DNA from: Nemertoderma westbladi
Lineage: Eukaryota; Xenacoelomorpha; Nemertodermatida; Nemertodermatidae
Reading direction: 5' to 3'
Assembly: GCA_032718475.1 (NCBI GenBank)
Contig: JAUCBJ010003506.1
Span: 1 to 64,000 of the forward strand
DNA length: 64,000 nucleotides
Shown here piece after piece: positions 21,931 to 37,000 of the stretch. The notes under the pieces were generated by a model. That model saw only the letters and a program-made list of their open reading frames with translations. It was not told the origin of the DNA and did not search any database. The position numbers were made by a program, and so were the translations under genes. Numbering within the stretch: the first letter of the stretch is position 1; every line of letters starts with the position of its first letter.

Positions 21931-22906
21931 GTAAAGAATTTGCGTCAGTCAAGTCCCCCCCCCCCCCCCCCTCCCGTCTCAGAATGGAAGTTATATTCAA
22001 GGCACCCGTATTGCGGTATCCCGAGTTGGGTTTGCAGTTTTGTTTCACGTTCTTGTTATTATAAATATAATTTACGTGGAATAGATACTCGCTATGCATG
22101 TTTATGGGTTTGTTTTCAGCTCTCAGGGACGTTTTCAGGAATCAGATGACTAGCATACTGTAACTAAGCCGGTATGGAGGGGGTAGGCAGTCTTAATTAT
22201 ACCAGATAACTGATGTTATTTCAAACAGATAGCGAAAAGCAAATTATGGATATTATTATAAGGAAATAAAATGGAAGTAAAGTACCGCACCGATACCAAC
22301 AGAATTACAATATCAATAACTTGCAAACCCATTATTATCCTGCAAACAATAGTTTAAACTTTACTGAAACTAAATGGAATGATAGTGGAACGCGTCCACC
22401 AGAGATCAATAATTGTCTACGAAGCAACGTGTTTTTTTTATTAAGGGGAGTAATACAGGCATTTTTTTCCCCATACAAACTACTATTAAGCCTCGGTGCA
22501 CTTTTAGAACGCATAAGATTACTTTATAGGCCAACTGTTCTTGCATTGCAATCGGAATTTAACGGGCCTTCAGGTAGACCAATTGGTTTTTTGAATTTAA
22601 ATTTTTTTTCATATATTTATCTTATTTTTTGAAAAATGGACCAAATTTTCAAATAAAATTGCCGAATAATTAGTGTCACAAACATTAAAATCACAATTCG
22701 GTGTTTATGCGTACATAAGATAAAAAAAACTAATTGGTTTACGTTATTCTACGGTAAAAAATGATCCTAGTGAGTAATTTTCAAGTCTATAATTCAAATG
22801 GCAGCTGAGAAACATGTACCGAAAGAATTCTAAAAACTCATTATGAGAAAAATGCAGTTAAAATTTGAACCTTCCCGCGTAAAAGTTGTCTGTTATTATG
22901 AAATAA
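21931..22906. other. CCDC33 intron 1 sequence, no gene seen
   Basis: Includes a 17-base poly-C run (21955-21971) and AT-rich sequence. Open frames are short and without recognisable motifs. Confidence 0.5.
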
Positions 22907-22969
22907 TTGATCACTATAGCAAAGGTTTTATCAGAGAGTCTCTGATAAAACCTTGGCTATAGTGATCAA
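22907..22969. repeat. 63-bp near-perfect palindrome
   Basis: TTGATCACTATAGC at 22907 pairs with GCTATAGTGATCAA ending at 22969. The arms are 31 bases each around a single central G at 22938, with one mismatched pair (A at 22921 against G at 22955). The innermost part reads ATCAGAGA-G-TCTCTGAT. As DNA it could extrude as a cruciform; as RNA it would form a 31-bp stem with almost no loop. Confidence 0.9.
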
Positions 22970-23089
22970 TGCAGGAAAACCCAAAGTCAGTAATGTTGGT
23001 TAATTACGGTTAATTGCGTAAAATTATGAAATAATGTCTGTCAATATATACCTAGCAAAAAGAAAGCACAAAACCATGCTAAGAATTTT

Positions 23090-23445
23090 GCTATGGGATT
23101 TTCCTGGTCGCTGATTTCATTTCTGAGGTCAGTTTTCACTTTTAATGATATCTTGTTTGTCTGTATGTCTGTCTGTCGGTTTTCTGACTATCCGACAATC
23201 TGTCCGTCAAATATAAGAAAAGGGCATTAAAAGTTCAGCTAGAGGGGTTTTCCTGGTCGCAAAATTCATTTCGAGCGTCAGATTTAACATTTGATGACTT
23301 TCAAATTCTCGGATTTGCAGTCAGTCTGTCGGTTATATTTTGACGGACATACTTACAGGTATACAGACAGAAACGACGAGGCCAATTTTGAATATTGACA
23401 TCAGAAATGAAGTCAGCGCCCACGAAAACTCATATAGGGGATTTT
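23090..23445. repeat. Short interspersed repeat, two direct copies and one inverted
   Basis: TTTTCCTGGTCGC followed by TTCATTTC occurs near 23098 and 23247. An inverted relative is near 23400-23440 (its reverse complement contains GTTTTCGTGGGCGCTGA and TTCATTTCTGA). GTCTGTCTGTCGG-type runs follow the direct copies. No coding potential is supported. Confidence 0.6.
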
Positions 23446-23985
23446 TTAGACAGATGGTTTGCTTTTTATTGACGGGCAGACATATTGACGGACAAACCGA
23501 CTGTCAATCGGACAGACAGCAATATCTCGAGAAGTAAGACAGATCTCGCTAAACGGTTTTCAAATGTGGCATCTTGATAAAAATTTGCTTTAGATGAAAC
23601 ATAAAATGGATTGAGAAGGAGAAATTGGTAGCCTGCAGTACTACTCCCCTTAGAACTTCATAGAAATCGAATCTGTTCATACAGCAGTTCATTACGTTCC
23701 CATAACGTAATTTTTCCATTGCCAATTCTATTTCGATGCTCTTTCATCACATGAAAAGTTTACAAAAATATTTCCACAGGTTCTTTCCGGGAAAAAAGTA
23801 AAATCAATGCTATCCTGTAGGTTACGTTTTCCATAAGGAAACAGTATATACATCTTTTCTCCCACTGTGCGGTATATTCCGGTCGAAAAAATAGAATTTA
23901 AGAATAATTGCAGTATATCTTGTTTCAGAATTTCAATATTGCGGTTGTTCACTTAAAATGCGCGCAGAAATGAGTGATGTGAATT

Positions 23986-24292
23986 GGCGCCTTACTGTGG
24001 CGCCTTTACTGTGGTGCCTTACTGTGGCGCCTTTACTGTGGCGCCTTTACTGTGGTGCCTTACTGTGGCGCCTTACTGTGGCGCCTTTACTGTGGCGCCT
24101 TACTGTGGCGCCTTACTGTGGCGCCTTTACTGTGGCGCCTTACTGTGGCGCCTTTACTGTGGCGCCTTACTGTGGAGCCTTACTGTGGCGCCTTTACTGT
24201 GGCGCCTTACTGTGGCGCCTTACTGTGGCGTCTTACTGTGGCGTCTTACTGTGGCGCCTTACTGTGGCGCCTTACTGTGGCGCCTTTACTGT
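23986..24292 (+). repeat. Minisatellite of 13/14-bp units (23 copies) abutting the CCDC33 exon 2 acceptor
   Basis: Units are GGCGCCTTACTGT (13 bp, 15 copies including GGTGCC, GGAGCC and GGCGTC variants) and GGCGCCTTTACTGT (14 bp, 8 copies); they sum exactly to 307 bp. The two lengths are interspersed. The array ends 34 bases before CCDC33 exon 2, so it occupies the end of intron 1, where branch point and polypyrimidine signals are expected. All reading frames through it are open, but the translation is a repeat artefact. Confidence 0.95.
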
Positions 24293-24326
24293 ACATTTAC
24301 TCTACATTATTAATCGTTTTCGGCAG

Positions 24327-24481
24327 GAATGACGAGCAACATGATGTCCATTTATTGATTGAGTGTTTCGATGTTGTGGATGGAAGCAACCGGAGGGCGG
24401 GGGAGGCCAGAGTGGCGATATACCCAAGGCCGAACGCGCCGAGGATCAACCTGAATGTCGCCGCTGGGGAATGGATGCTCA
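24327..24481 (+). CDS. CCDC33: CCDC33 exon 2 of those visible
   Basis: 155 bp between TTTTCGGCAG and the donor GTAAGT. In phase with exon 1 it encodes NDEQHDVHLLIECFDVV, then AGEARVAIYPRPNAPRINLN and EWML. The pattern NDxQHD...GEAxxxIxPRPxxPRxN is that of CCDC33 after its GFC motif. It ends with one base of the next codon. Confidence 0.82.
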
Positions 24482-24667
24482 GTAAGTACCGGTACAAAAT
24501 AGGCCTAAGTTACTGATGGTGATGATGGATACTCTATTAAAACTCTATTCCCGTTTTGTAGTACTGTATGTAAAATGGACGCAAAACACGCCTTGGCGAA
24601 TTAATATCCCGCCTCAATGTTAAATTCTCAATTTAGGTTCCAGTTCCAATTCAATACGTTACAGTGG

Positions 24668-24799
24668 CACGTTATTTTAACCAAAACAATAAACTAAATA
24701 TAATATAATAGGTTACAGTTTTATTTTTGAGAATAATCAGCTGTTATTTGCGTCGAATTTCGAATTTATTGCGTTACCAGCCCCCCCCCCCCCCCCCCC
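24668..24799 (+). repeat. Dispersed repeat with terminal poly-C (19 C)
   Basis: Same family as 21700-21930 in the opposite orientation: AACCAAAACAATAAACTAAA, GGTTACAG, AATCAGCTGTTATTTGCGTC, then 19 C at 24781-24799. It lies inside the 514-bp CCDC33 intron 2. Confidence 0.7.
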
Positions 24800-24995
24800 A
24801 CCTTCCCTATCTGTAAATTTGTTATACATAACATAAATCTATGTCATAAATCTTATAAATTTAGCGGAAATTTTGGCATTGCCATTGATCTAAAGCCCCC
24901 AAACCCTCTGAAACTAACATTCAGTAGGCCTATTTCTTGGGGAGGGAGAGAAGGTTAAGTTACTTACTTTATTTTGTGTCGGACGTTTATTGCAG

Positions 24996-25140
24996 ATTTC
25001 CAGGGAACAATGGCTTTGTTGCGAACTCAGTCAATGGATCCTATAGAAATGCATTGCGCTAGAATAACTCATAAAACCGGGTTGCGACAATGGGCTCCCC
25101 AAATCAAACCAAAACCCGCCCCCAAAAAAGAGCCCGTTAG
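24996..25140 (+). CDS. CCDC33: CCDC33 exon 3 of those visible
   Basis: The acceptor TTTATTGCAG precedes 145 bp open in the required phase; the donor is GTTAG|GTAGTT. It encodes NFQGTMALLRTQSMDPIEMH, corresponding to the CCDC33 motif GNLALLRASTDP that follows the PRP segment. A Lys/Pro-rich end (KPKPAPKKEPV) follows. The donor is weaker than consensus. The satellite array begins 17 bp downstream, so intron 3 is at least 38.8 kb. Confidence 0.75.
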
Positions 25141-26899
25141 GTAGTTAAAATTTAAATATTGTTGTCTCACACTGCCATTATTATTGTCCCACACTACCAT
25201 TATTATTGTCTCACACTACCATTATTATTGTCTCACACTACCATTATAATTGTATCACACTACAGTATTTATTTGTTGTCTCGCACTAACATTACTATTG
25301 TCTCACACTACCATGAATATTGTCTCACACTACCATTATAATTGTATAACACAACCATTATAATTGTATCACACAACCATTATAATTGTATCACACTACA
25401 GTTATTATTGTCTTACACTACCATTATTATTGTCTCACACTACCATTATAATTGTATCACACTACAGTATTTATTGTTGTCTCGCACTAACATTGCTATT
25501 GTCTCACACTACCATGATTATTGTCTCACACTACCATTATAATTGTATCACACAACCATTATAATTGTATCACATTACCATTATTATTGTCTCACACTAC
25601 CATTATTATTGTCTCACACTACCATTATAATTGTATCACACTACCATTATTATTGTCTCACAATACCATTATAATTGTATCACACTACAGTATTTATTGT
25701 TGTCTCGCACTAACATTACTATTGTCTCACACTACCATGATTATTGTCTCACACTACCATTATAATTGTATAACACAACCATTATAATTGTATCACACTA
25801 CAGTATTTATTATTGTCTCGCACTAACATTACTATTGTCTCACACTACCATGATTATTGTCTCACACAACCATTATAATTGTATCACATTACCATTATTA
25901 TTGTCTCACACTATCATTATTATTGTCTCACACTACCATTATAATTGTATCACACTACCATTATTATTGTCTCACACTACCATTATAATTGTATCACACT
26001 ACAGTATTTATTGTTGTCTCGCACTAACATTACTATTGTCTCACACTACCATGATTATTGTCTCACACTACCATTATAATTGTATAACACAACCATTATA
26101 ATTGTATCACACTACAGTATTTATTGTTGTCTCGCACTAACATTGCTATTGTCTCACACTACCATGATTATTGTCTCACACTACCATTATAATTGTATCA
26201 CACAACCATTATAATTGTATCACATTACCATTATTATTGTCTCACACTACCATTATTATTGTCTCACACTACCATTATAATTGTATCACACTATAATTAT
26301 TATTGTCTCACACTACCATTATAATTGTATCACACTACAGTATTTATTGTTGTCTCGCACTAACATTACTATTGTCTCACACTACCATGATTATTGTCTC
26401 ACACTACCATTATAATTGTATCACACAACCTTTATAATTGTATCACACAACCATTATAATTGTATCACACTACAGTAATTATTGTTGTCTCACACTACCA
26501 TTATAATTGTATCACACTACAGTATTTATTGTTGTCTCACACTAACATTACTATTGTCTCACACTACCATGATTATTGTCTCACACTACCATTATAATTG
26601 TATCACACAACCATTATAATTGTATCACACAACCATTATAATTGTATCACACTACAGTTATTATTGTCTCACACTACCATTATTATTGTCTCACACTACC
26701 ATTATAATTGTATCACACTACAGTATTTATTGTTGTCTCGCACTAACATTACTATTGTCTCACACTACCATGATTATTGTTTCACACTACCATTATAATT
26801 GTATCACACAACCATTATAATTGTATCACACAACCATTATAATTGTATCACACTACAGTAATTATTGTTGTCTCACACTACCATTATAATTGTATCACA

Positions 26900-29800
26900 C
26901 TACAGTATTTATTGTTGTCTCGCACTAACATTACTATTGTCTCACACTACCATTATAATTGTATCACACAACCATTATAATTGTATCACACAACCATTAT
27001 AATTGTATCACACTACCATTATTATTGTCTCACACTACAATTATTATTGTCCCACACTACCATTTGTATTGTCTCACACTATCATTATAATTGTATCACA
27101 CTACAGTAATTATTGTTGTCTCGCACTACCATAAGTATTGTCTCACACTACCATGATTATTGTCTCACACTACCATTATAATGGTATCACATTACAGTAA
27201 TTATTGTTGTCTCACACTACCATTATTTATTGTCTCACACTACCATTATTATTATCTCACACTACCATTATTATTGCTCACACTACAATTATTATTGTCT
27301 CACATTACCATTATTATTGTCTCACACTACAATTATTATTGTCTCACACTACCATTATAATTGTATCACACTACAGTAATTATTGTTGTCTCACACTACC
27401 ATTATTTATTGTCTCACACTACCATTATTATTATCTCACACTACCATTATTATTGCTCACACTACAATTATTATTGTCTCACATTACCATTATTATTGTC
27501 TCACACTACAATTATTACTGTCTCACACTACCATTATAATTGTATCACACTGCTGTAATTATTGTTGTCTCGCACTGCCATTATTATTATCTCACACTAC
27601 CATTATTATTGTCTCACACTACAATTATTATTGTCTCACATTACCATTATAATTGTATCACACTACAGTAATTATTATTGTCTCACACTACCATTATTAT
27701 TATCTCACACTACCATTATTATTGTCTCACACTACCATTATTATTGTCTCACACGACCATTATTATTGCTCACACTACAATTATTATTGTCTCACCCTAC
27801 CATTATTATTGTCTCACACTACCATTATTATTGCTCACACTACAATTATTATTGTCTCACACTACCATTATAATTGTATCACACTACAGTTATTATTGTT
27901 GTCTCGCAAAACCATCATTATTGCCCACAGTACAATTATTATTGTCTCACACTACCAAAATAATTGTGTCACACTACAGTAATTATTGTTGTCTCGCACT
28001 GCCATTATTATTATCTCACACTACCATTATTATTGTCTCACACTACCATTATTATTGCTCACACTACAATTGTTATTGTCTCACATTACCATTATTATTG
28101 TATCACACTACAGTTATTATTGTTGTCTCGCAAAACCATCATTATTGCCCACAGTACAATTATTATTGTCTCACACTACCAAAATAATTGTGTCACACTA
28201 CAGTAATTATTGTTGTCTCGCACTGCCATTATTATTATCTCATACTACCATTATTATTGTCTCACACTACCATTATTATTGTCTCACACTACAATTATTA
28301 TTGTCTCACACTACCATTATAATTGTATCACACTACCATTATTATTATCTCACACTACCATTATTATTGTCTCACACTACCATTATAATTGTCTCGCACT
28401 ACCATTATTGTTGTCTCACACTACCATTATGTATTGTCTCACACTACCATTATTATTGTCTCACACTACCATTATAATTGTCTTACACTACCATTATTAT
28501 TGTCTCACATTACCATTATTATTGTCTCACACTACCATTATAATTGTATAACACAACCATTATAATTGTATCACACAACCATTATAATTGTATCACACTA
28601 CAGTTATTATTGTCTCACACTACCATTATTATTGTCTCACACTACCCTTATAATTGTATCACACTACAGTATTTATTGTTGTCTCGCACTAACATTACTA
28701 TTGTCTCACACTACCATGATTATTGTCTCACACTACCATTATAATTGTATCACACAACCATTATAATTGTATCACATTACCATTATTATTGTCTCACACT
28801 ACCATTATTATTGTCTCACACTACCATTATAATTGTATCACACTACCATTATTATTGTCTCACACTACCATTATAATTGTATCACACTACAGTATTTATT
28901 GTTGTCTCGCACTAACATTACTATTGTCTCACACTACCATGATTATTGTCTCACACTACCATTATAATTGTATCACACAACCTTTATAATTGTATTACAC
29001 AACCATTATAATTGTATCACACTACAGTAATTATTGTTGTCTCACACTACCATTATAATTGTATCACACTACAGTATTTATTGTTGTCTCGCACTAACAT
29101 TACTATTGTCTCACACTACCATGATTATTGTCTCACACTACCATTATAATTGTATCACACAACCATTATAATTGTATCACACAACCATTATAATTGTATC
29201 ACACTACATTTATTATTGTCTCAAACTACCATTATTATTGTCTCACACTACCATTATAATTGTATCACACTACAGTATTTATTGCTGTCTCGCACTAACA
29301 TTACTATTGTCTCACACTACCATGATTATTGTCTCACACTACCATTATAATTGTATCACACAACCATTATAATTGTATCACACAACCATTATAATTGTAT
29401 CACACTACAGTAATTATTGTTGTCTCACACTACCATTATAATTGTATCACACTACAGTATTTATTGTTGTCTCGCACTAACATTACTATTGTTTCACACT
29501 ACCATTATAATTGTATCACACAACCATTATAATTGTATCACACAACCATTATAATTGTATCACACTACCATTATTATTGTCTCACACTACAATTATTATT
29601 GTCCCACACTACCATTTGTATTGTCTCACACTATCATTATAATTGTATCACACTACAGTATTTATTGTTGTCTCGCACTAACATTACTATTGTCTCACAC
29701 TACCATGATTATTGTCTCACACTACCATTATAATTGTATCACACAACCATTATAATTGTATCACACAACCATTATAATTGTATCACACTACAGTAATTAT

Positions 29801-32800
29801 TGTTGTCTCACAATACCATTATAATTGTATCACACTACAGTATTTATTGTTGTCTCGCACTAACATTACTATTGTCTCACACTACCATTATAATTGTATC
29901 ACACAACCATTATAATTGTATCACACAACCATTATAATTGTCTCACACTACCATTATTATTGTCTCACACTACCATTATAATTGTATCACACTACCATTA
30001 TTATTGTCTCACACTACCATTATAATTGTATCACTCTACAGTATTTATTGTTGTCTCGCACTAACATTACTATTGTCTCACACTACCATGATTATTGTCT
30101 CACACTACCATTATAATTGTATCACACAACCATTATAATTGTATCACACAACCATTATAATTGTATCACACTACAGTAATTATTGTTGTCTCACACTACC
30201 ATTATAATTGTATCACACTACAGTATTTATTGTTGTCTCGCACTAACATTACTATTGTCTCACACTACCATGATTATTGTCTCACACTACCATTATAATT
30301 GTATCACACAACCATTATAATTGTATCACACAACCATTATAATTGTATCACACTACAGTAATTATTGTTGTCTCACACTACCATTATAATTGTATCACAC
30401 AACCATTATAATTGTCTCACACTACCATTATTATTGTCTCACACTACCATTATAATTGTATCACACTACCATTATTATTGTCTCACACTACCATTATAAT
30501 TGTATCACTCTACAGTATTTATTGTTGTCTCGCACTAACATTACTATTGTCTCACACTACCATGATTATTGTCTCACACCACCATTATAATTGTATCACA
30601 CAACCATTATAATTGTATCACACAACCATTATAATTGTATCACAGTACAGTAATTATTGTTGTCTCACACTACCATTATAATTGTATCACACTACAGTAT
30701 TTATTGTTGTCTCGCACTAACATTACTATTGTCTCACACTACCATGATTATTGTCTCACACTACCATTATAATTGTATCACACAACCATTATAATTGTAT
30801 CACACAACCATTATAATTGTATCACACTACAGTTATTATTGTCTCACACTACCATTATTATTGTCTCACACTACCATTATTATTGTCTCACACTACCATT
30901 ATTATTGCTCACACTACAATTATTATTGTCTCACACTACCATTATAATTGTATCACACTACAGTTATTATTGTTGTCTCGCAAAACCATCATTATTGCCC
31001 ACAGTACAATTATTATTGTCTCACACTACCAAAATAATTGTGTCACACTACAGTAATTATTGTTGTCTCGCACTGCCATTATTATTATCTCATACTACCA
31101 TTATTATTGTCTCACACTACCATTATTATTGTCTCACACTACAATTATTATTGTCTCACACTACCATTATAATTGTATCACACTACCATTATTATTATCT
31201 CACACTACCATTATTATTGTCTCACACTACCATTATAATTGTCTCGCACTACCATTATTGTTGTCTCACACTACCATTATGTATTGTCTCACACTACCAT
31301 TATTATTGTCTCACACTACCATTATAATTGTCTTACACTACCATTATTATTGTCTCACATTACCATTATTATTGTCTCACACTACCATTATAATTGTATA
31401 ACACAACCATTATAATTGTATCACACAACCATTATAATTGTATCACACTACAGTTATTATTGTCTCACACTACCATTATTATTGTCTCACACTACCCTTA
31501 TAATTGTATCACACTACAGTATTTATTGCTGTCTCGCACTAACATTACTATTGTCTCACACTACCATGATTATTGTCTCACACTACCATTATAATTGTAT
31601 CACACAACCATTATAATTGTATCACACAACCGTTATAATTGTATGACACTACAGTAATTATTGTTGTCTCACACTACCATTATAATTGTATCACACTACA
31701 GTATTTATTGTTGTCTCGCACTAACATTACTATTGTTTCACACTACCATTATAATTGTATCACACAACCATTATAATTGTATCACACAACCATTATAATT
31801 GTATCACACTACCATTATTATTGTCTCACACTACAATTATTATTGTCCCACACTACCATTTGTATTGTCTCACACTATCATTATAATTGTATCACACTAC
31901 AGTATTTATTGTTGTCTCGCACTAACATTACTATTGTCTCACACTACCATTATTATTGTCTCACACTACAATTATTATTGTCCCACACTACCATTTGTAT
32001 TGTCTCACACTATCATTATAATTGTATCACACTACAGTATTTATTGTTGTCTCGCACTAACATTACTATTGTCTCACACTACCATGATTATTGTCTCACA
32101 CTACCATTATAATTGTATCACACAACCATTATAATTGTATCACACAACCATTATAATTGTATCACACTACAGTAATTATTGTTGTCTCACAATACCATTA
32201 TAATTGTATCACACTACAGTATTTATTGTTGTCTCGCACTAACATTACTATTGTCTCACACTACCATTATAATTGTATCACACAACCATTATAATTGTAT
32301 CACACAACCATTATAATTGTCTCACACTACCATTATTATTGTCTCACACTACCATTATAATTGTATCACACTACCATTATTATTGTCTCACACTACCATT
32401 ATAATTGTATCACACTACAGTATTTATTGTTGTCTCGCACTAACATTACTATTGTCTCACACTACCGTGATTATTGTCTCACACTACCATTATAATTGTA
32501 TCACACAACCTTTATAATTGTATCACACAACCATTATAATTGTATCACACTACAGTAATTATTGTTGTCTCACACTACCATTATAATTGTATCACACTAC
32601 AGTATTTATTGTTGTCTCACACTAACATTACTATTGTCTCACACTACCATGATTATTGTCTCACACTACCATTATAATTGTATCACACAACCATTATAAT
32701 TGTATCACACAACCATTATAATTGTATCACACTACAGTATTTATTGTTGTCTCGCACTAACATTACTATTGTCTCACACTACCATGATTATTGTTTCACA

Positions 32801-35800
32801 CTACCATTATAATTGTATCACACAACCATTATAATTGTATCACACAACCATTATAATTGTATCACACTACAGTAATTATTGTTGTCTCACACTACCATTA
32901 TAATTGTATCACACTACAGTATTTATTGTTGTCTCGCACTAACATTACTATTGTCTCACACTACCATTATAATTGTATCACACAACCATTATAATTGTAT
33001 CACACAACCATTATAATTGTATCACACTACCATTATTATTGTCTCACACTACAATTATTATTGTCCCACACTACCATTTGTATTGTCTCACACTATCATT
33101 ATAATTGTATCACACTACAGTAATTATTGTTGTCTCGCACTACCATAAGTATTGTCTCACACTACCATGATTATTGTCTCACACTACCATTATAATGGTA
33201 TCACATTACAGTAATTATTGTTGTCTCACACTACCATTATTTATTGTCTCACACTACCATTATTATTATCTCACACTGCCATTATTATTGCTCACACTAC
33301 AATTATTATTGTCTCACATTACCATTATTATTGTCTCACACTACAATTATTATTGTCTCACACTACCATTATAATTGTATCACACTACAGTAATTATTGT
33401 TGTCTCACACTACCATTATTTATTGTCTCACACTACCATTATTATTATCTCACACTACCATTATTATTGCTCACACTACAATTATTATTGTCTCACATTA
33501 CCATTATTATTGTCTCACACTACAATTATTACTGTCTCACACTACCATTATAATTGTATCACACTGCTGTAATTATTGTTGTCTCGCACTGCCATTATTA
33601 TTATCTCACACTACCATTATTATTGTCTCACACTACAATTATTATTGTCTCACATTACCATTATAATTGTATCACACTACAGTAATTATTATTGTCTCAC
33701 ACTACCATTATTATTATCTCACACTACCATTATTATTGTCTCACACTACCATTATTATTGTCTCACACGACCATTATTATTGCTCACACTACAATTATTA
33801 TTGTCTCACCCTACCATTATTATTGTCTCACACTACCATTATTATTGCTCACACTACAATTATTATTGTCTCACACTACCATTATAATTGTATCACACTA
33901 CAGTTATTATTGTTGTCTCGCAAAACCATCATTATTGCCCACAGTACAATTATTATTGTCTCACACTACCAAAATAATTGTGTCACACTACAGTAATTAT
34001 TGTTGTCTCGCACTGCCATTATTATTATCTCACACTACCATTATTATTGTCTCACACTACCATTATTATTGCTCACACTACAATTGTTATTGTCTCACAT
34101 TACCATTATTATTGTATCACACTACAGTTATTATTGTTGTCTCGCAAAACCATCATTATTGCCCACAGTACAATTATTATTGTCTCACACTACCAAAATA
34201 ATTGTGTCACACTACAGTAATTATTGTTGTCTCGCACTGCCATTATTATTATCTCATACTACCATTATTATTGTCTCACACTACCATTATTATTGTCTCA
34301 CACTACAATTATTATTGTCTCACACTACCATTATAATTGTATCACACTACCATTATTATTATCTCACACTACCATTATTATTGTCTCACACTACCATTAT
34401 AATTGTCTCGCACTACCATTATTGTTGTCTCACACTACCATTATGTATTGTCTCACACTACCATTATTATTGTCTCACACTACCATTATAATTGTCTTAC
34501 ACTACCATTATTATTGTCTCACATTACCATTATTATTGTCTCACACTACCATTATAATTGTATAACACAACCATTATAATTGTATCACACAACCATTATA
34601 ATTGTATCACACTACAGTTATTATTGTCTCACACTACCATTATTATTGTCTCACACTACCCTTATAATTGTATCACACTACAGTATTTATTGTTGTCTCG
34701 CACTAACATTACTATTGTCTCACACTACCATGATTATTGTCTCACACTACCATTATAATTGTATCACACAACCATTATAATTGTATCACATTACCATTAT
34801 TATTGTCTCACACTACCATTATTATTGTCTCACACTACCATTATAATTGTATCACACTACCATTATTATTGTCTCACACTACCATTATAATTGTATCACA
34901 CTACAGTATTTATTGTTGTCTCGCACTAACATTACTATTGTCTCACACTACCATGATTATTGTCTCACACTACCATTATAATTGTATCACACAACCTTTA
35001 TAATTGTATTACACAACCATTATAATTGTATCACACTACAGTAATTATTGTTGTCTCACACTACCATTATAATTGTATCACACTACAGTATTTATTGTTG
35101 TCTCGCACTAACATTACTATTGTCTCACACTACCATGATTATTGTCTCACACTACCATTATAATTGTATCACACAACCATTATAATTGTATCACACAACC
35201 ATTATAATTGTATCACACTACATTTATTATTGTCTCAAACTACCATTATTATTGTCTCACACTACCATTATAATTGTATCACACTACAGTATTTATTGCT
35301 GTCTCGCACTAACATTACTATTGTCTCACACTACCATGATTATTGTCTCACACTACCATTATAATTGTATCACACAACCATTATAATTGTATCACACAAC
35401 CATTATAATTGTATCACACTACAGTAATTATTGTTGTCTCACACTACCATTATAATTGTATCACACTACAGTATTTATTGTTGTCTCGCACTAACATTAC
35501 TATTGTTTCACACTACCATTATAATTGTATCACACAACCATTATAATTGTATCACACAACCATTATAATTGTATCACACTACCATTATTATTGTCTCACA
35601 CTACAATTATTATTGTCCCACACTACCATTTGTATTGTCTCACACTATCATTATAATTGTATCACACTACAGTATTTATTGTTGTCTCGCACTAACATTA
35701 CTATTGTCTCACACTACCATGATTATTGTCTCACACTACCATTATATATTGTATCACACAACCATTATAATTGTATCACACAACCATTATAATTGTATCA

Positions 35801-37000
35801 CACTACAGTAATTATTGTTGTCTCACAATACCATTATAATTGTATCACACTACAGTATTTATTGTTGTCTCGCACTAACATTACTATTGTCTCACACTAC
35901 CATTATAATTGTATCACACAACCATTATAATTGTATCACACAACCATTATAATTGTCTCACACTACCATTATTATTGTCTCACACTACCATTATAATTGT
36001 ATCACACTACCATTATTATTGTCTCACACTACCATTATAATTGTATCACTCTACAGTATTTATTGTTGTCTCGCACTAACATTACTATTGTCTCACACTA
36101 CCATGATTATTGTCTCACACTACCATTATAATTGTATCACACAACCATTATAATTGTATCACACAACCATTATAATTGTATCGCACTACAGTAATTATTG
36201 TTGTCTCACACTACCATTATAATTGTATCACACTACAGTATTTATTGTTGTCTCGCACTAACATTACTATTGTCTCACACTACCATGATTATTGTCTCAC
36301 ACTACCATTATAATTGTATCACACATTCATTATAATTGTATCACACAACCATTATAATTGTATCACACTACAGTAATTATTGTTGTCTCACACTACCATT
36401 ATAATTGTATCACACAACCATTATAATTGTCTCACACTACCATTATTATTGTCTCACACTACCATTATAATTGTATCACACTACCATTATTATTGTCTCA
36501 CACTACCATTATAATTGTATCACTCTACAGTATTTATTGTTGTCTCGCACTAACATTACTATTGTCTCACACTACCATGATTATTGTCTCACACTACCAT
36601 TATAATTGTATCACACAACCATTATAATTGTATCACACAACCATTATAATTGTATCACAGTACAGTAATTATTGTTGTCTCACACTACCATTATAATTGT
36701 ATCACACTACAGTATTTATTGTTGTCTCGCACTAACATTACTATTGTCTCACACTACCATGATTATTGTCTCACACTACCATTATAATTGTATCACACAA
36801 CCATTATAATTGTATCACACAACCATTATAATTGTATCACACTACAGTTATTATTGTCTCACACTACCATTATTATTGTCTCACACTACCATTATTATTG
36901 TCTCACACTACCATTATTATTGCTCACACTACAATTATTATTGTCTCACACTACCATTATAATTGTATCACACTACAGTTATTATTGTTGTCTCGCAAAA
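26900..37000 (+). repeat. Two long, near-identical satellite segments 6,014 bp apart
   Basis: Markers such as TATAATGGTATCACATTACAG (near 27175 and 33189) and CACACTACATTTATTATTG (near 29206 and 35220) are spaced by 6,014 bases; the spacing becomes 6,015 after about 35750, where the second copy has a one-base insertion. Similarity runs about 4 kb. The second segment is in turn matched near 47.1-50.1 kb (13,956 bases on) and 58.7-61.7 kb (a further 11,545 bases on). Confidence 0.75.

Noticed and set aside
23958-24516. Open frames of 109-154 codons through the GGCGCC minisatellite
   Set aside because: The frames are open in all phases because the 13/14-bp unit lacks stops. The genuine coding part is only the CCDC33 exon at 24327-24481.
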